A stretch of DNA of 64,000 bases from positions 21,178,501 to 21,242,500 of the forward strand of contig OZ005618.1 in the NCBI GenBank assembly GCA_963930655.1, read 5' to 3'. The notes beneath the pieces were generated by a model. It was not told the DNA's origin, searched no databases, and saw only the letters and a program-made list of their open reading frames with translations. The translations under genes were made by a program, and so were the position numbers. Positions 35,089 to 54,522 of this stretch are shown here, in pieces. Within the stretch, counting starts at the first letter, position 1. Each line of letters opens with the position of its first letter. The DNA is from Myrica gale (lineage: Eukaryota; Streptophyta; Magnoliopsida; Fagales; Myricaceae).

Positions 35089-35961
35089 GTTGAGAAGATT
35101 ATTACATACCAAAGAAAATGGCAACGTGGGCATTAATTATTATCAAATCAAGAAGAACCACTGTTAAAATTAATAAAAGAAAAAATATGCATGACACAAT
35201 ATTAACAGTGAAATTATTATATGAATTGCAAAGTGTAATTTTATTGAGAGAAATGTTTGGTGTAGTTCCTGAGTTATTCTCAGGTTCTTTTTGGGAAGAA
35301 TATGACGGTTCATGATCTCTGAATATATAGGATCCACTTTTAAAATGAATCATTGATGTCACATATAAACTCCGAGAAGGCTGGACGGCCCACAACTCGA
35401 ACTTTCATTTAAGTAATCAGTTTTATCTTCGTGGGGAATCGAATCTAGGACCACGTGCTTGACCATACAATTTCAAGTGCGTCCTAACCATATCTCCATA
35501 GTTTGATCAAACTTATCCTTATATTCGATATCCTCACAAAATTTAAAGTTGTTTAGAGATTAACAACCATCACACCAATAAAAATGTTTAACTTTGAAAT
35601 GTTATTACGTGCTCTTTGATAAGATTCATTGTCATTTCGAATTATTATACTTCATCAATATGTGCTCTTTGATAAGATTCAGCCATTGAGATTATGACAT
35701 GTAACCTATTTTAACCGTGAGATCTGAGTAGGGAGTGCAAATGGTTGAATTTCAATAATTTGAAGGCATAATGAAAAGAAATTAGTTGTTTGAACCTTGA
35801 TACGACATTGTCAATTGATCACCATAGTTTGGAAGCCATAAATGAGATTTTCCTCCAAGCTAAAACTTTAGTACGGGTGTTGAGTACAAATAGAATGTGA
35901 GATTTATTAGACATACTAATTTGATTTAATTATTGAACATTTTTGTAGTATTAATATGTAG

Positions 35962-35962
<1 letters not shown>

Positions 35963-35998
<36 letters not shown>
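35963..35998. repeat. (TA)n microsatellite
   Basis: Perfect TA tract of about 35 bp. Confidence 0.9.
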
Positions 35999-36002
<4 letters not shown>

Positions 36003-36644
36003 AGACTATGTCTCCGGCCCAATCTCCGTTAAGACTACCAAGTACGGCCCAGTCTCCGTCTAGACTACAAAGTAAAGTTCCTCATGTTCAGAAGAATCCT
36101 TCTGATTTTATAGTCAAGGAAATTCTTCAGAATGTATTCCATGTGGATCATTGCCACAGTCTACAGGCGTCTGATCATACCTGAAGTTACTCCAAGTCAA
36201 AAGGATCAGGAAGCCCTTCTCCGAGTCCAAATATATATATATTGTAATGAAGAATAGATTCCACTTCTCTTCTCCTTCCAATTTCCTTATGATCTTTTAA
36301 TTGGTTGCAGCTCCCACTCTTCAATTCTTTATTTCCTTTTAAATCTTTTATATGACACGAGTTCTACTAACTTAAGTGCATCTTTTCGGGCATTATGCTC
36401 TTCAATCTCTTTTTCTCATTCCAAAGAGAACCACTGTTTCCCTTCTTGAATGCTCCAAATCTTGTCTCCTTTAAATCCCAATTATTATTTTTTATTGAAA
36501 CCTGCAATACACATTTGTCTTGTCATTTTTTAAGCTCTATGAATTTCTTAGTTTGGATTTACTTTTTTCTAATCAATGATTTTATAGCATCTGTAAAAAT
36601 TATTACCAATATCTGTTTCATTTCTTTTTATATCATAAAATTAT

Positions 36645-37024
36645 GGGCAAATCAAACTAGACTTTATAACTTTTAATTTTTTTATGTCCCTTAAATTTTA
36701 AAAGACATCAATCCTCACTCTCCGTTCAATTTGACTTTTAAATCAAATAGAAAGTAGTGTGTATTGACCAACATATCCCCAAGAACAAATTAAAAAAATT
36801 AAAAATGAATATAAAAAATGAAATAATTTCTCTATATTTTTATTTATATATCATTTATATTTATTTTTGGTGTACTTTTCAATGTTTTTAGTAATTTTTC
36901 TTAGAGAAGAATTTTTAGTCATTTTTTATGTAGGACCAAATTGAATGTAGCACAAGGATTGATATCTTTTAAAATTTATGAGGTGTAAAAAAATAAATTA
37001 AAAATTATGAGGTCTAATTTACCC
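36645..37024. mobile_element. MITE with about 90-bp terminal inverted repeats
   Basis: The left arm (GGGCAAAT...AAATTTTAAAAGACATCAATCC) pairs with the right arm (complement of GGATTGATATCTTTTAAAATTTA ... TTTACCC). No ORF. The superfamily is not determined. Confidence 0.7.
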
Positions 37025-37097
37025 GGGAGTGATGTGATATTCCTAAAATTATAATATAATTTTTTAAAAATTGCTAGCTCCTTGCAAATTTCTGGAA

Positions 37098-37612
37098 TTT
37101 AAAAAAGGTAAATTATAATTTTTCTTTTCACACTACCACCCGATTCTCAAATGTTACTATAAACTTTAACTCATTACAATACACATCTAAATTATATTTC
37201 TTGTTGCGATCTCATCTCCCAAACCACTATAGCTATTATGTCAATTGATTTGTCCCACATGACCTTCTCTTTACGTGAAAAGATACATTTGTTCTCTTTA
37301 GAACCCTCTCTGCCCTCTACGGCGCTTCTAACAATTTGTAGACTCGAGAAACAATATGTAATTAGTTGATTTTTTTTAAAGATGACTATCTTAAAATTGT
37401 GTGGTCAAATTTGTTTTTAAAATAAGGAGAATGTCATATGCAGTTCACGTGGACATAAATCGATCACTAAAATAGTTACAGTGGGTTAAAGAATGAAATC
37501 GTACTACTAAAAATATAATTTAGGGGTGAATTTTTAAAAATTAAAGTTTGTAAAAATATTTAAGAATTGAGTATTATTTGAATTGAAAATTTGTAATTTG
37601 CCCATTTAAAAA
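37098..37612. mobile_element. Foldback element close to the PYD2 promoter
   Basis: Imperfect inverted arms of about 200 bp: blocks such as ACTTTAA and CTAAATTATATTT at 37160-37200 recur inverted near 37515-37550. It ends about 140 bp before the PYD2 start codon, so it probably abuts or forms part of the PYD2 promoter. Confidence 0.65.
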
Positions 37613-37751
37613 TTATAACAACGACTCGCAACTACGCAAGATTCTTAAGCCTCAGAGCCAATACCAGAGAATCTCTATCGACAAGATACCAGTGTGATCC
37701 AAAGGTCTGTCTGACAGTTGTAGTGCTCAGCCAGTTTGTGACGACTCAGTC

Positions 37752-44872
<7,121 letters not shown>

Positions 44873-46091
44873 AGAGCAGTTGTTATTACTTGTACTATCT
44901 TATTTTACGTGTGATGTACTTGAATACCAAATCCTCAAGTTTGTATGGCCTTGAGGTTGTATAAAAGAGAAATAAACGAGATCATGCTCCTGCCATCACC
45001 TCACTGTGTGAAATGTAGATGTATTTATCTGTGGAATCAATGAATGGAACTCTTTATGTTTTGTTTTTTTTTATGTTACACTGCTTTCATTTCTTTGTTT
45101 TGCTGGACCTGAGGAGCTAAAACCTATTGAAACTCGGAAGATAATATTGCACCATTTATACAGGCTCTTTATTAGTGTCATACTTTTAAAAACAAACTTT
45201 CCTGGTTTAGTGTTTTGATATATCCATTGTTTTGATTACAAATTTACAATTGCCTCCCCATATTCATTATGTTTACAAAATATTAGCAAAGTTCTATAAT
45301 TAGGGTCAAAATCCATATGGATGGACGGGTGAGATTAAATCCCATCTAATCCTGTATTAGGCATTTTGCCAAGGAGGGGAAGCCGACTTGGCAGATCCCT
45401 ACAGCTGAAATGCGAGATTAATTAAAGTACTAATTTGGTTGATAGTGTTCCGTATTGTTAATTTAAATCCAATTTTTTTTATTGAAATAACTTGAAATTA
45501 ACATTTGGTTTGCCAATCTCTTAAGCTTTAATACTTTCGTAGTTTGGATTTCTTTTTATTTTAATCTAATTTATGGTTAACAACAACTTCAAAGTCATTA
45601 CCAATATCATCTAATCTTCACTGTCCTTAGTCTTTGGGGGAAAGGATTCCTTTTGAGGGAAAGAATTCCTTTCAGATACGTGCCCCTTTTTGGGTTCTTG
45701 ACACCAAACAATTTGCACTTTTTTTAAAATTTCCCGTCATCCCAATCATCTTCCCACTGCCACCTCTTTTCCTTCCTCCTTGTCCTCCCACTCTGTTCTG
45801 CGTTATAGAGGTTAGCAAACAAAGGAAAAACGAAACATAGGGAAAGCAGGAGAAACTATCCTCCTAGAACTTACCGCATAAGTTTGCATCCACAAGTAAT
45901 CACAGGAAAACCAAAAAGAGAAACGAAAAAAAAAGAAGAAGAAGAACTTAGCAATCCACTTAAGAATACTAGGAGAAGAGAAGTACAGAATGAATACTCT
46001 GATGAGGAGAGAATATCAAATACAAATATCAATGCATGTAGAAGATTCAAAGATCTGCCTCTGCAAATATTCTTGAAACATACGTGCCCCT
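44873..46091. other. PYD2 3' flank and intergenic
   Basis: The first about 250 bp is PYD2 3'UTR/flank (AATAAACGAGATC at about 44970). Part of it (about 44978-45160) is duplicated at 46280-46460. From 45160 to 46091 no gene is recognised; a short Lys/Glu-rich ORF at 45884 has no supporting feature. Confidence 0.55.
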
Positions 46092-46460
46092 TGATTTAAC
46101 TCTAACGTCCATACAGCTGGAAGGAGAGGCAACTTCTCGAGCAATTCGTTTGGCAGGTTTTGTGAATACTCCTCTCTACGTAGTTCATGTAATGAGCATT
46201 GATGCCGTGGAAGAAATAGCTAGAGCTCGAAAAAGAGGTCTCAAACTCTCCGATAAAATCTTCTATTTGATTTGATAAATGAGCTCATGCTACTGCTGCC
46301 ATCACCCTCACTCTGTGAAATGTATACGAATTCGTCGATGGATGTCAATCAATGGAACTCTAGTGTTTTGTTGTAATGTTAACACTGATCTCATTTGTGT
46401 TTTGCTGGACTTTTAGAGCTAAAATCTATTGAAAGTCAGAAGATTACATAGCAAATAGCA
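46092..46460 (+). pseudogene. Rearranged partial copy of PYD2 (exon 6 joined to 3' flank)
   Basis: 46092-46277 matches PYD2 intron 5 end, exon 6 and intron 6 start (original 41442-41628) with few changes: [30 protein letters not shown] is encoded again, with Ala-Val for Ala-Met. The exon start is CTGGAAG instead of GTGGAAG. At about 46278 it switches to sequence matching the PYD2 3' flank (original from about 44978), so about 3.3 kb covering exons 7-13 is absent. It cannot encode an enzyme. Introns are kept, so it is a DNA-level duplication, not a retrocopy. Confidence 0.9.
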
Positions 46461-46648
46461 TGTGTAGTACACTTCAATATATTACAGAATCTATAGGCCA
46501 AAAATAAAGGAAGAGGAAGATTAGAGAAGCTCTCTGCTCAAATAAGTTCCATTGATGAAATGTCATCCACAAATTTACAGCACAGAATTTAATTGTAAAA
46601 TGTTGCAAGATGATTGAAAATGAGTAGAAGCTTGGGTTCCTCAAAAGA

Positions 46649-47795
46649 TCAAGGCTTGATACAGCAATTGATGTAGGTCAGAATCTTCCTTTTCCTCTGC
46701 AAGGCAATGAAAATAGAATGTTTAGAAAGAAGAATGCATGGGTTCTTTCAGTACCATCTTCCTCCTTATGTGAGTTGTTTGATAGGAACTACCATGTGTT
46801 TTGCATTTTGCACCATAAATTACCACACTTGAGAGATTGCACCTACAAACTACCCATCTCTAACACATTGCATCATCCGTCTATTTTTTCGGTCAAATTA
46901 AACAGAAATTGAGTTTTTTTAATAGGAAATGTTACTATTAAAAAAGTCAAATAACTGATTACATTCAAGGATATAATCATCATTTTGTTAAAAAAAGAAG
47001 CCAATTTCCGTTCAATGTATGTCTCAAACTTGATAGTTTAGGGAACAAAGTGCAAAACTGGTAGCATGAAGACTTACCATAATCGGATCATCTTGATGAT
47101 GAGCACCATTGATTAACTCTTTTTCGGTCCCAATGCTAGCTCGCTTTAAGTCGCTCAAGTTCGTCTTCTGCTGCTTGCGGTTAGCTCGAGCTCGAGAGAA
47201 CACGACGGAGTAGTCGGTAGCTCCAGGTGCCATCTGATCCCAACCTCCAAACTGAGGAACAGACATCCAACCATTTTTCTGCAAATCCAGAATATCCAAG
47301 TAGTCAACATTAATCCTCTCTAAGAAACTAATAGGACCCAAAAAACTATAGATGAGCGTCAGATTCATATTGGAATTACAAACGAATGTTTTCTTTTTAA
47401 TCAATTTATGTGCCCTCTTCACAGTACATTGGTCAATATCCCCTGGTCAACTCATACTGAGCAATGCAAGCTCAAGAACTTTTTTTGCTCCGTAAGAATA
47501 ATTAAACCATATGCAGGCTCCTTATTGAGTAATTTCCGTTTCTTCATCCACCATTAATACTTCAGAAATGAAACCAGACGTTTACTGGGGATAAACAGAA
47601 TAAATAATTCCTTCACTAAAAAAAGAAAAGAAAAGAAAAATTTGCTGAAAAACCAGACAAAAAATAATTACTGCTTGTTGAAAAATTACGTGGAAATTAG
47701 GAATTGAAAACTCGAAACAAAGGAAGAGACACTTTTGAAACGTTTTTGACATTTAAACTCTTCTGGGGCGCTACCTCCTCCTTCGCGTTATCCAT
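46649..47795 (-). CDS. RIN4/NOI-domain protein, small (89 aa), three exons
   Basis: Plant-specific NOI family, related to the immune regulator RIN4 and probably membrane-associated. Exons: 47795-47775 (MDNAKEE), 47278-47078, 46696-46649. All are phase 0 with GT-AG junctions, giving 89 codons plus TGA. The NOI motif is SVPQFGGWDQ, matching the PxFGxW consensus that AvrRpt2-type effector proteases recognise in RIN4. It is followed by the conserved ATDYSVVFSRARANRKQQKT. The last exon encodes a basic stretch (RKRKILTYINCCIKP) with a Cys pair like the acylated cysteines at the RIN4 C-terminus, so lipid anchoring is inferred. Exon 1 is only 21 nt, so another 5' exon remains possible. Intron 2 hosts a foldback element. 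Confidence 0.85.
46797..47062. mobile_element. Foldback MITE inside RIN4-like intron 2
   Basis: The left arm has TTTTGCA and TTGCACCATAAATTACC. The right arm has GATAGTTTAGGGAACAAAGTGCAAAACTGGTAG-type text, roughly its complement. The same vocabulary (CACATTGCA...AAACTATC) recurs in the element at 48313-48915 and more faintly at 57060-57256, so these are one dispersed family. Confidence 0.6.
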
Positions 47796-48312
47796 GGTTG
47801 TGCCCAAGAGGTTGAGGATGGGATTGACAAAAGAACTTGTAAATGTATGTGCAATATTCCACCAATAATATAGGTAGCTATTTGAGGTCAAACAGAAAGT
47901 TGCTCTGCCATATGGCATGCCTCATTTGGAAGGTGAGAACAGGGGATGGAAAATCTGATTTCCAGCCATTTTCGAGGCATCATGGACTACAGCAGGATTG
48001 ACGCGATTTCAGTTAGAAACTGCTGGTGGGTACTTCATATCAGAGAGAGGGAGAGATCTTCTGCCAAAAAATATGCCTGTCCATCGGAATGCATGGGGTC
48101 TGTTGGAGGTATGTCGGCCCTGTGGGTTTCAGTTGTTATTATAGCAGGGTTGAAAACTATCAGAAAAGACCAAATGTAAGAGAAGGGAGAGAGTAATCCA
48201 TTGAAAAGAGTAGATCAATCTCCTGCTAGAATCTACTAATTACGCGTGAATACATGACTCATGCTTAGGGAAAATCTGCATCGATCTTTTCTCTCTTTGA
48301 CTGGGATATGAT
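47796..48312. other. Intergenic upstream of RIN4-like gene
   Basis: Promoter side of the minus-strand RIN4-like gene. No further gene recognised; an ORF at 47946 (77 codons) has no supporting feature. Confidence 0.4.
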
Positions 48313-48915
48313 CTTTAAATTAAGGGATAAATATATTTTTCACCAGTCAACTACATAATCTAATCTTTGACACATTAGGTGTAATACAGTCATGCTTTTG
48401 TGGAAAGTGGAAAGTCTACATTTTTCTCCCTTGGACTGAGACATCTTTAAATTAAGGAATAACATAACTACCGGTTCTTTGACACATTGCACTATAAACT
48501 ATCAGTTTTGACATATTATATTCTCCAACTATCAGTGTTAAACACATTGCATCCTACACTATCCATTTTGATACTTTGCACCATTCGTTCGACAATAGAA
48601 CCCTAGAGAACTTAATGCATTGACAACAATATCTTCTATATATATAGTGGGTCAAGGAGATTATTGTCATTTTAATCTAAAACTTTGACAGAGTGTGCAA
48701 AGTGTCTAAGATTTGTAGTTAAAGGGTGTAATATATATATATAAGTGGGTCAAGAGAATTATTGTCATTTTAATCTAAAACTTTGATAGAGTGTTCAAAG
48801 TGTCTAAGATTTGTAGTTAAAGTATGCAATGCGTAAAAGTTGGTAGTTTAGGGTGCAATGTGTTGAAGCTCTAGTAGTTGATAAGTGAAAAACGCGCATT
48901 TATCTCTTAAATTAA
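48313..48915. mobile_element. Foldback MITE with internal tandem duplication
   Basis: Outer ends read TAAGGGATAAATAT and, on the other strand, TAAGAGATAAATGC. A second left-type start (TTAAATTAAGGAATAAC) occurs at about 48450. A block of about 96 bp (GGGTCAAG...TTTGTAGTTAAAG) is tandemly repeated at about 48650 and 48746. Same family as 46797-47062. Confidence 0.65.
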
Positions 48916-49867
48916 AACATACCCTTAAAAGGATATCATAAATATATCCGTATACTTGGTGTCAAAAAATGCGATAAAAGTTGATAGCTAATTTAGAATG
49001 TAAAGTGTCACGACTCCCATTCGTTGGTCATTGGAGGCATCTCAAAAATGTCCAGATCAAAAGATAGCTTTTAAGTAAAGTTCTGAATTAGTGGACGATG
49101 TTAAAGGGACTGGAGTTGTCATAAGTAAAAAGGAAGAGGCTCATAAAATGACAGAGATAATTAGAGCTTTTGCACAATTTCGTTAATCAATGAACAAGAT
49201 AAAAAGAATGGTGCAAAGTCATGTATTTATCTTTATTTTATTTTTTATGTTTTGGACATATATACATATATATTATATTTTTATGTTTCCATGGCTCACA
49301 AGTTATAAGTTGTCTTCATTCACCGCCCTATTCCTGACTTTTCTTTTTTCTTTTTCTATGAAACAATTTCTTTACTTGCTTGCAAATTAGTGCAAACAAA
49401 ACATATAATCTGCAATAATTTAGTCTATTTTTTCCTCATCTTTAAAGGGTCATATTATATATTTTTAAAGATGGAGGAATTAATGTATAATATTACGGCG
49501 TACATGGATATTTTACAGAAAACATTACAAGATGCGTATAAATTTAGAAGGCAAAGTATATAAATGTTCCTCTCAATATAATAGATTACAAGTTTTGCCT
49601 TCCTTCGTTCTTTAGGGATTTATTAATTTTTTATTGTTTATATTTTAAATTATTGTCTCTTCGTTGTGGTTTGTAAAAACCCACGGCCCCTGTTGTCTAT
49701 TTTGAGGACTTTTCTAGATTTTACTTTTGTTCAAAACTGTTGTCATTAATTTAACTAGTTATTTGCGATGAAGGAATTATAATACAATGATTTTTCTGTA
49801 CTCCATTAATTACTCAAATGTTATACGTTTACCTGGCACTCAAATTACCAGCACTTTCTTTCAAATT
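48916..49867. other. Intergenic, AT-rich
   Basis: No gene recognised. The promoter and signal-peptide region found upstream of the two intact cysteine-rich genes is not present here. Confidence 0.5.
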
Positions 49868-50278
49868 GAAGTGCAAGGTGATATATGCCACCCTTACTCA
49901 TCCCGTGTCTGATCTTGATCTCCCTGCGGCCTCTTCTACACGTCCCATACATCAACGGGCGTGATCCGGCAAGCTCTCGAGCAGAAGTTCACAGTGCTGA
50001 TCATGAGCTGCCGGCCGCATAGCTATTCTTGCCTAGACATCACGTATAGAAAATGTAAAGACATGCCGGAAGGCCTTGAACAAGACGAGTGTGTTATTTC
50101 TACCTTTTCCCAGTGCATTTACGAAGATCCAATACATGCCGGAAGTTCTGGAAAAGTTTACTACGATATGATAAGGTGTGTCAAGAATTGTTACAGACCG
50201 TGGAAAACTCACGGCACGATTCGTGCTGCAAATTGTTTATTTAATTGTTACGAAAAGCATATCAACGAACCAAATTGA
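49868..50278 (+). pseudogene. Cysteine-rich secreted protein gene, copy 1 (5'-broken)
   Basis: Homologous to the genes at 59679 and 62385, from the end of the signal peptide (GAAGTGCAAG) onward. The start codon, signal peptide and promoter are missing. A 4-base insertion near 49880 and a deletion near 49945 break the frame, leaving stops in the propeptide region. The cysteine domain is still open (49961-50278, starting at an out-of-register ATG) and keeps all eight cysteines of the family, including two Cys-x3-Cys pairs. A CACTA element sits 59 bp after its stop. Possibly a pseudogene, possibly still transcribed from another 5' end. Confidence 0.75.
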
Positions 50279-50399
50279 GACGAACGTCTTCGACAAATTC
50301 CAAAACCAAAGGTAATTCGATCCAAACTACGTACGTACATTACAAGAAATTATGGTTTAGGAGACAAAATTTTGGGTGTCAAACCAAATTTTGTCACCT

Positions 50400-51560
50400 A
50401 AAGTCAATTTTTCATGATAAAATATTAATTTCATCACCCAAAACCATTCAGGAACTCCAAATCCGTCCGGACCTGTCACAAAACCGTTCGGACGTATTGC
50501 TGGTTTGACGACATACACGTGTCGCGAATGAGTGAAGAAAAAAACCGTCACAAAAAAACATAACGTCCGAACTCTCAAGATACCCGTCGAACTCGATGCA
50601 TGGTGACAAATTTCACATCGTCGTAACTGAGTGACAATTAGAATCATCACAATTTTACACTCTCGTCCGGACTCCGTTGATACACAGTCCAAACGGATAT
50701 TACCTAACGAATAGTAATCGTCAGGCTAAAGTGACAAATTAAAAATCGTCAGAAATACTCAATTCAGTCCGAACGTTATAAACCACGTTCCAACGGAAAA
50801 AATATCCAAGTCCGGACGGTACAAAAAAAGGTCCGCACAATTATAAACGTTATTGTCTATTATCAGACGCTATGGTGTTGGTATTTACTATTTCCTAAAC
50901 CGACTTGGGTAATGTACGGTATATTTCGAACGATATGTGACAGTCCGAACGTATATGTTATTGAGCATACGATGTCGTTTGAGAATTACTAAAACGGTGT
51001 GTTGAACTGTAAGAGAGAGTTCGGATGGGTAAATAGTAGTTCGGACGTATTTGAAAATTTTAGCGGCATGTATTCCCTCGAAAACTTATACACGTATGCG
51101 TCTGAACGTTATTTTGTCGGTCCGAACGGTATTCAAACTTATGAAAGTTACAGATTCGCAGACAGTGGAGGAAAAACGGAGAAAAAAGCAAATGAGAGAT
51201 TTGAGCACGAGGAGAAGCAGAGAGCTGATTTTGGGCGTTCAATCTCATTGAAGAGTGTGTGAAAAGAGCAATTCTTTGAGAATTTGAAGTTGGATCGCAT
51301 TTGAGGTTAGTGGTTTTTAAATTGAATTGTTTTAGGATGAAAAAAATTTTATTTTAATATATGAAAGCATATGTTTTTCGAAATTTTAGGTTCTAAAATG
51401 GTAGTAATGGAGTTTGGGGTTGGTTGTGATGTGTTTATATTGAAGTGGTTGTGATTTGGGTTGATTTTGACATGGTTTTTGGATTGAAAATTGCGTCTGT
51501 GCGTCGAAGAAATGTCTTGTTCGACAATCGCAGTCCGGACAGTTCATTTACAGTCTGGAC
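50400..51560. repeat. CACTA 5' subterminal repeat array
   Basis: At least twelve variants of TCCGAACG/CGTTCGGA or TCCGGAC occur at irregular spacing in both orientations, e.g. near 50468, 50486, 50565, 50767, 50945, 51045 and 51120. Functionally expected to bind the element's TNPA-like protein. Confidence 0.75.
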
Positions 51561-51952
51561 TCTATTTGTTTGTTCAGACGCTTTGAGAAATGCGTCCTAA
51601 CGTCTTCATTGTGCATTTTTATTGTTTATTCATTTTGAGTAACATAATTCATTGTGTATTTTTCTCTAATATTGATTTATTTGGTCATAGGTCGACGTCA
51701 TGCCAGCGGGAGGGAAACGTCTGCGGTGCGATTCATCAGTTCGAACTGAGAGTAGTCCGGGTACACTAGCAGTGTCGGGTCCTTCGCTTAGGGATAAGAA
51801 TGAATTACCGTCCCCTACCACAGCTAGTCTAGTAGGCACCTAGAGTAGTTGTGCGTATAAGTATCTTACCCCTTCAATCTTTAAATAAATATTATGACTT
51901 TTAAACCTCTATGCTTAATTGAATTTTCAATTTATTGTTCATCATTTGTAGC

Positions 51953-53253
51953 TGTTGACTTTTGTGCACAATCGAGATTTTGATGATTTCAATAAATGGA
52001 TGAAGTTTACAAAATGGACATCTTCAAAGACAAAGACAACTTGACGAAAAGAGCCAAACCTCGAAGAAAGAAGAACAAGAAGATGCAATGAGCTTAAAGT
52101 AAAGATTTAAGATTTTAGGATATAATCCTTGTAACTCTTTATTTCACATTTGACAAGGATTTGAATCACGCACTTGCATATCTTTCAAAACATGCATAAA
52201 CCATTTTAAGTTTTTGTTTGAAAGATTAAAATGTTTTTATAGGTTTCAAAACATCTCAATCAAACCTCCAAACCTTCATATACTTATGGGAAGTATGTCT
52301 TCAAAATTGGGTATTTAAAAGTGGTCAAAAACCTTGTTTTTAAAATAATCGGATCATGCTTAAGTTGAGGAGGTCGACCGGCTGTTCAAGCGGTCGACAG
52401 GTACTTCGACAGCCTCATGTAACGGTCGACCGATTGGTTTTGACAAAAGAGCCATTGAAGCTTCTGACAATATGACCGTTGGGTAACGGTAACTTGAAGC
52501 GGTCGACCGGTTCATGTAGCGGTAGACCTGCTCGTTTTAGCAAAAACTCCCAACGGCTATAAACGACTAGTTTTCACATGTGGCTTATAAATACTCCTTC
52601 ATTTCGTCTAAAATGATAACCCAACGACCACATATCATTTCTACTACTTGAGAAATATTCTAAACCTTCCTATTTTATATTTCTCATAGCATTTACACAA
52701 AACACACTTTCATATCCTTGTCTTTGTGTGAATCGAGAGATAGAGCCTTCCATTTTCATATATACTCTATCAAGAGAATTTTTGTTCTTCCATCTACCTA
52801 TCCAATAGAGGTGTTTCCTTTAGTGAGGTTGTTCACTAAAGAAGAAGCTTTGAGAGTGTATATATCACGCTTGGTGAGGTTGTGAGTGGTGAGCCAAAAA
52901 AACCACTTGGGTGGGTTTGAGTGTTGAGCTCGGGAGAAAACACTTGTACGGTTCACTAGCACCTGAAAGCTAGTGTGTAAAAGCTATTGGAAGATAGTGG
53001 AAAACCTCAAGGCTCGGTGAAGGAGCTTGAGGGTGGATGTAGGCGGGTTTGCCGAAGTACCTAAAAATCACGTGTTTGCTTTCTCTATCCCTACTCTTTA
53101 CATTTAGCACTTACATACTTGTTATATCATTATACTTGTGCTAAATTAGTATTTACTTTGCAAACACGGTTTTGGGGGGTTAATATCGAAAAGTTTAGAA
53201 AACCAATTCACCCCCCCTCTTGGGTTGCCTTAATCCTGAAACTAGGACTCACA
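51953..53253 (+). repeat. Copia 5' LTR (1301 bp)
   Basis: Begins TG and ends CA. Contains several GGTCGACCG-type repeats (52375-52520). Its last 447 bp is repeated at the other end of the element. Confidence 0.9.
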
Positions 53254-53255
53254 AT

Positions 53256-53267
53256 TGGTATCGGAGC
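53256..53267 (+). other. Primer-binding site for initiator tRNA-Met
   Basis: TGGTATCGGAGC lies two bases after the LTR end. It differs by one base from TGGTATCAGAGC, the usual complement of the tRNA-iMet 3' end. Confidence 0.85.
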
Positions 53268-53307
53268 TTGGTGCTCTTTATACAAGATATAACCATCTTG
53301 AGTTAGA

Positions 53308-54075
53308 ATGACAACTACAAGCTTCAACACTCAAGTTGAAGGGCTTTCCACTCTTAGACCTCCATTTTTTATGGAAATGATTATGCATATTGGAAAGCTA
53401 GGATGAAAATTTATCTTCAATCTATTGATTATAATTTGTGGTTATGCATTTTAAATGGACCACATGTGCCTACAAAGAAAGTTGGAGAAATAGAGTCTCC
53501 TAAGAGCGAAAACGAATATGATGCAAATGACAAAATAAAAATCTCTCTAGATGCAAGAGCCATGAACATTTTATATTGTGCATTAGATAGAGGAGAGTTT
53601 AATAGAATTGCATCTTGCTCAAATGCTAGAGATATATGGCATATGTTAGAAGTTACTCATGAAGGAACAAGTCAAGTAAAAGAGTACAAATTCAATATGC
53701 TTGTTCATAATTATGAATTGTTTAAAATGACACCAGAAGAATCTATTTCTAATTATCACAATAATAAATGCTTTGAATGTTCTTGGTAAATCTTATACTA
53801 ACTCCGATTTGGTGAGAAAAATCCTTAGGTCATTACCAAAGGCATGGGAGGCCAAAGTGACCTCCATACAAGAAGCCAAGGATCTCACCAAGCTTCCTCT
53901 GGATGAGCTAATTGGATCACTCATGACCCATGAGATCCAAATGCTTGAGAATGAAGATGAGAGCAAAAAGAAGATGAAGATCGCTTTCAAATCTTCAACA
54001 ATGAAAGATGAGGATGACAAAGTGGAAAACATAGTCTTGATGATAAGAAAGTTCAAGAACTTCCTCAAAAGCAAG
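53308..54075 (+). pseudogene. Copia gag remnant (UBN2-type)
   Basis: Starts MTTTSFNTQVEGLSTLRPPF, then a one-base loss in a T run near 53370 shifts the frame. It continues as WKARMKIYLQSIDYNLW..., with a second break near 53770 before NALNVLGKSYTNSDLVRKILRSLPKAWEAKVTSIQEAKDL. These are hallmark gag stretches of plant Copia elements. It stops abruptly at 54075, where the text switches into LTR sequence before the CCHC zinc knuckle. Confidence 0.9.
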
Positions 54076-54522
54076 AGAGGTGTTTCCTTTAGTGAGGTTG
54101 TTCACTAAAGAAGAAGCTTTGAGAGTGTATATCTCAAGCTTGGTGAGGTTGTGAGTGGTGAGCCAGAAAAACCACTTGGGTGGGTTTGAGTGTTGAGCTC
54201 GGGAGAAAACACTTGTACGGTTCACTAGCACCCGAAAGCTAGTGTGTAAATGCTATTGGAAGATAGTGGAAAACCTCAAGGCTCGGTGAAGGAGCTTGAG
54301 GAGAGGATGTAGGCGGGTTTGCCGAACCACCTAAAAATCACGTGTTTACTTTCTCTATCCCTACTCTTTACATTTAGCACTTACATACTTGTTATATCAT
54401 TATACTTGTGCTAAATTAATATTTACTTTGCAAACACGATTTTGGGGAGTTAATATCGAAAAGTTTAGAAAACCAATTCACCCCCCTCTTGGGTTGCCTT
54501 AATCCTGAAACTAGGACTCACA
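54076..54522 (+). repeat. Copia 3' LTR, truncated (447 bp)
   Basis: Matches 52807-53253 over its whole length. The join with gag occurs at a shared AGAGG, so the deletion used 5-bp microhomology. Confidence 0.9.

Larger units (their letters stand above)
34628..36644. other. Intergenic, AT-rich, homopolymer and TA repeats
   Basis: No gene recognised. Contains a 37-T run (35049-35085) and a (TA)n tract (35963-35998). A GC-richer patch at 36000-36200 contains two similar pieces (GCCCA[AG]TCTCCGT) but matches nothing I know. Confidence 0.5.
51953..54522 (+). mobile_element. Deleted Copia LTR retrotransposon nested in the CACTA element
   Basis: Flanked by the 5-bp target duplication GTAGC (51948-51952 and 54523-54527). 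The 5' LTR is 51953-53253 (TGTTGACT...ACTCACA, 1301 bp), followed by a primer-binding site at 53256 and a gag remnant. The 3' LTR is only its last 447 bp (54076-54522). All of pol and the 5' two thirds of the 3' LTR are missing. By eye the two LTR segments differ at about 14 of 447 sites. The insertion lies at the 3' splice site of a TNPA-like intron. Confidence 0.92.

Noticed and set aside
45884..46099. Lys/Glu-rich ORF of 71 codons downstream of PYD2
   Set aside because: Low-complexity coding potential only. It overlaps the start of the PYD2 fragment copy and has no recognisable domain.
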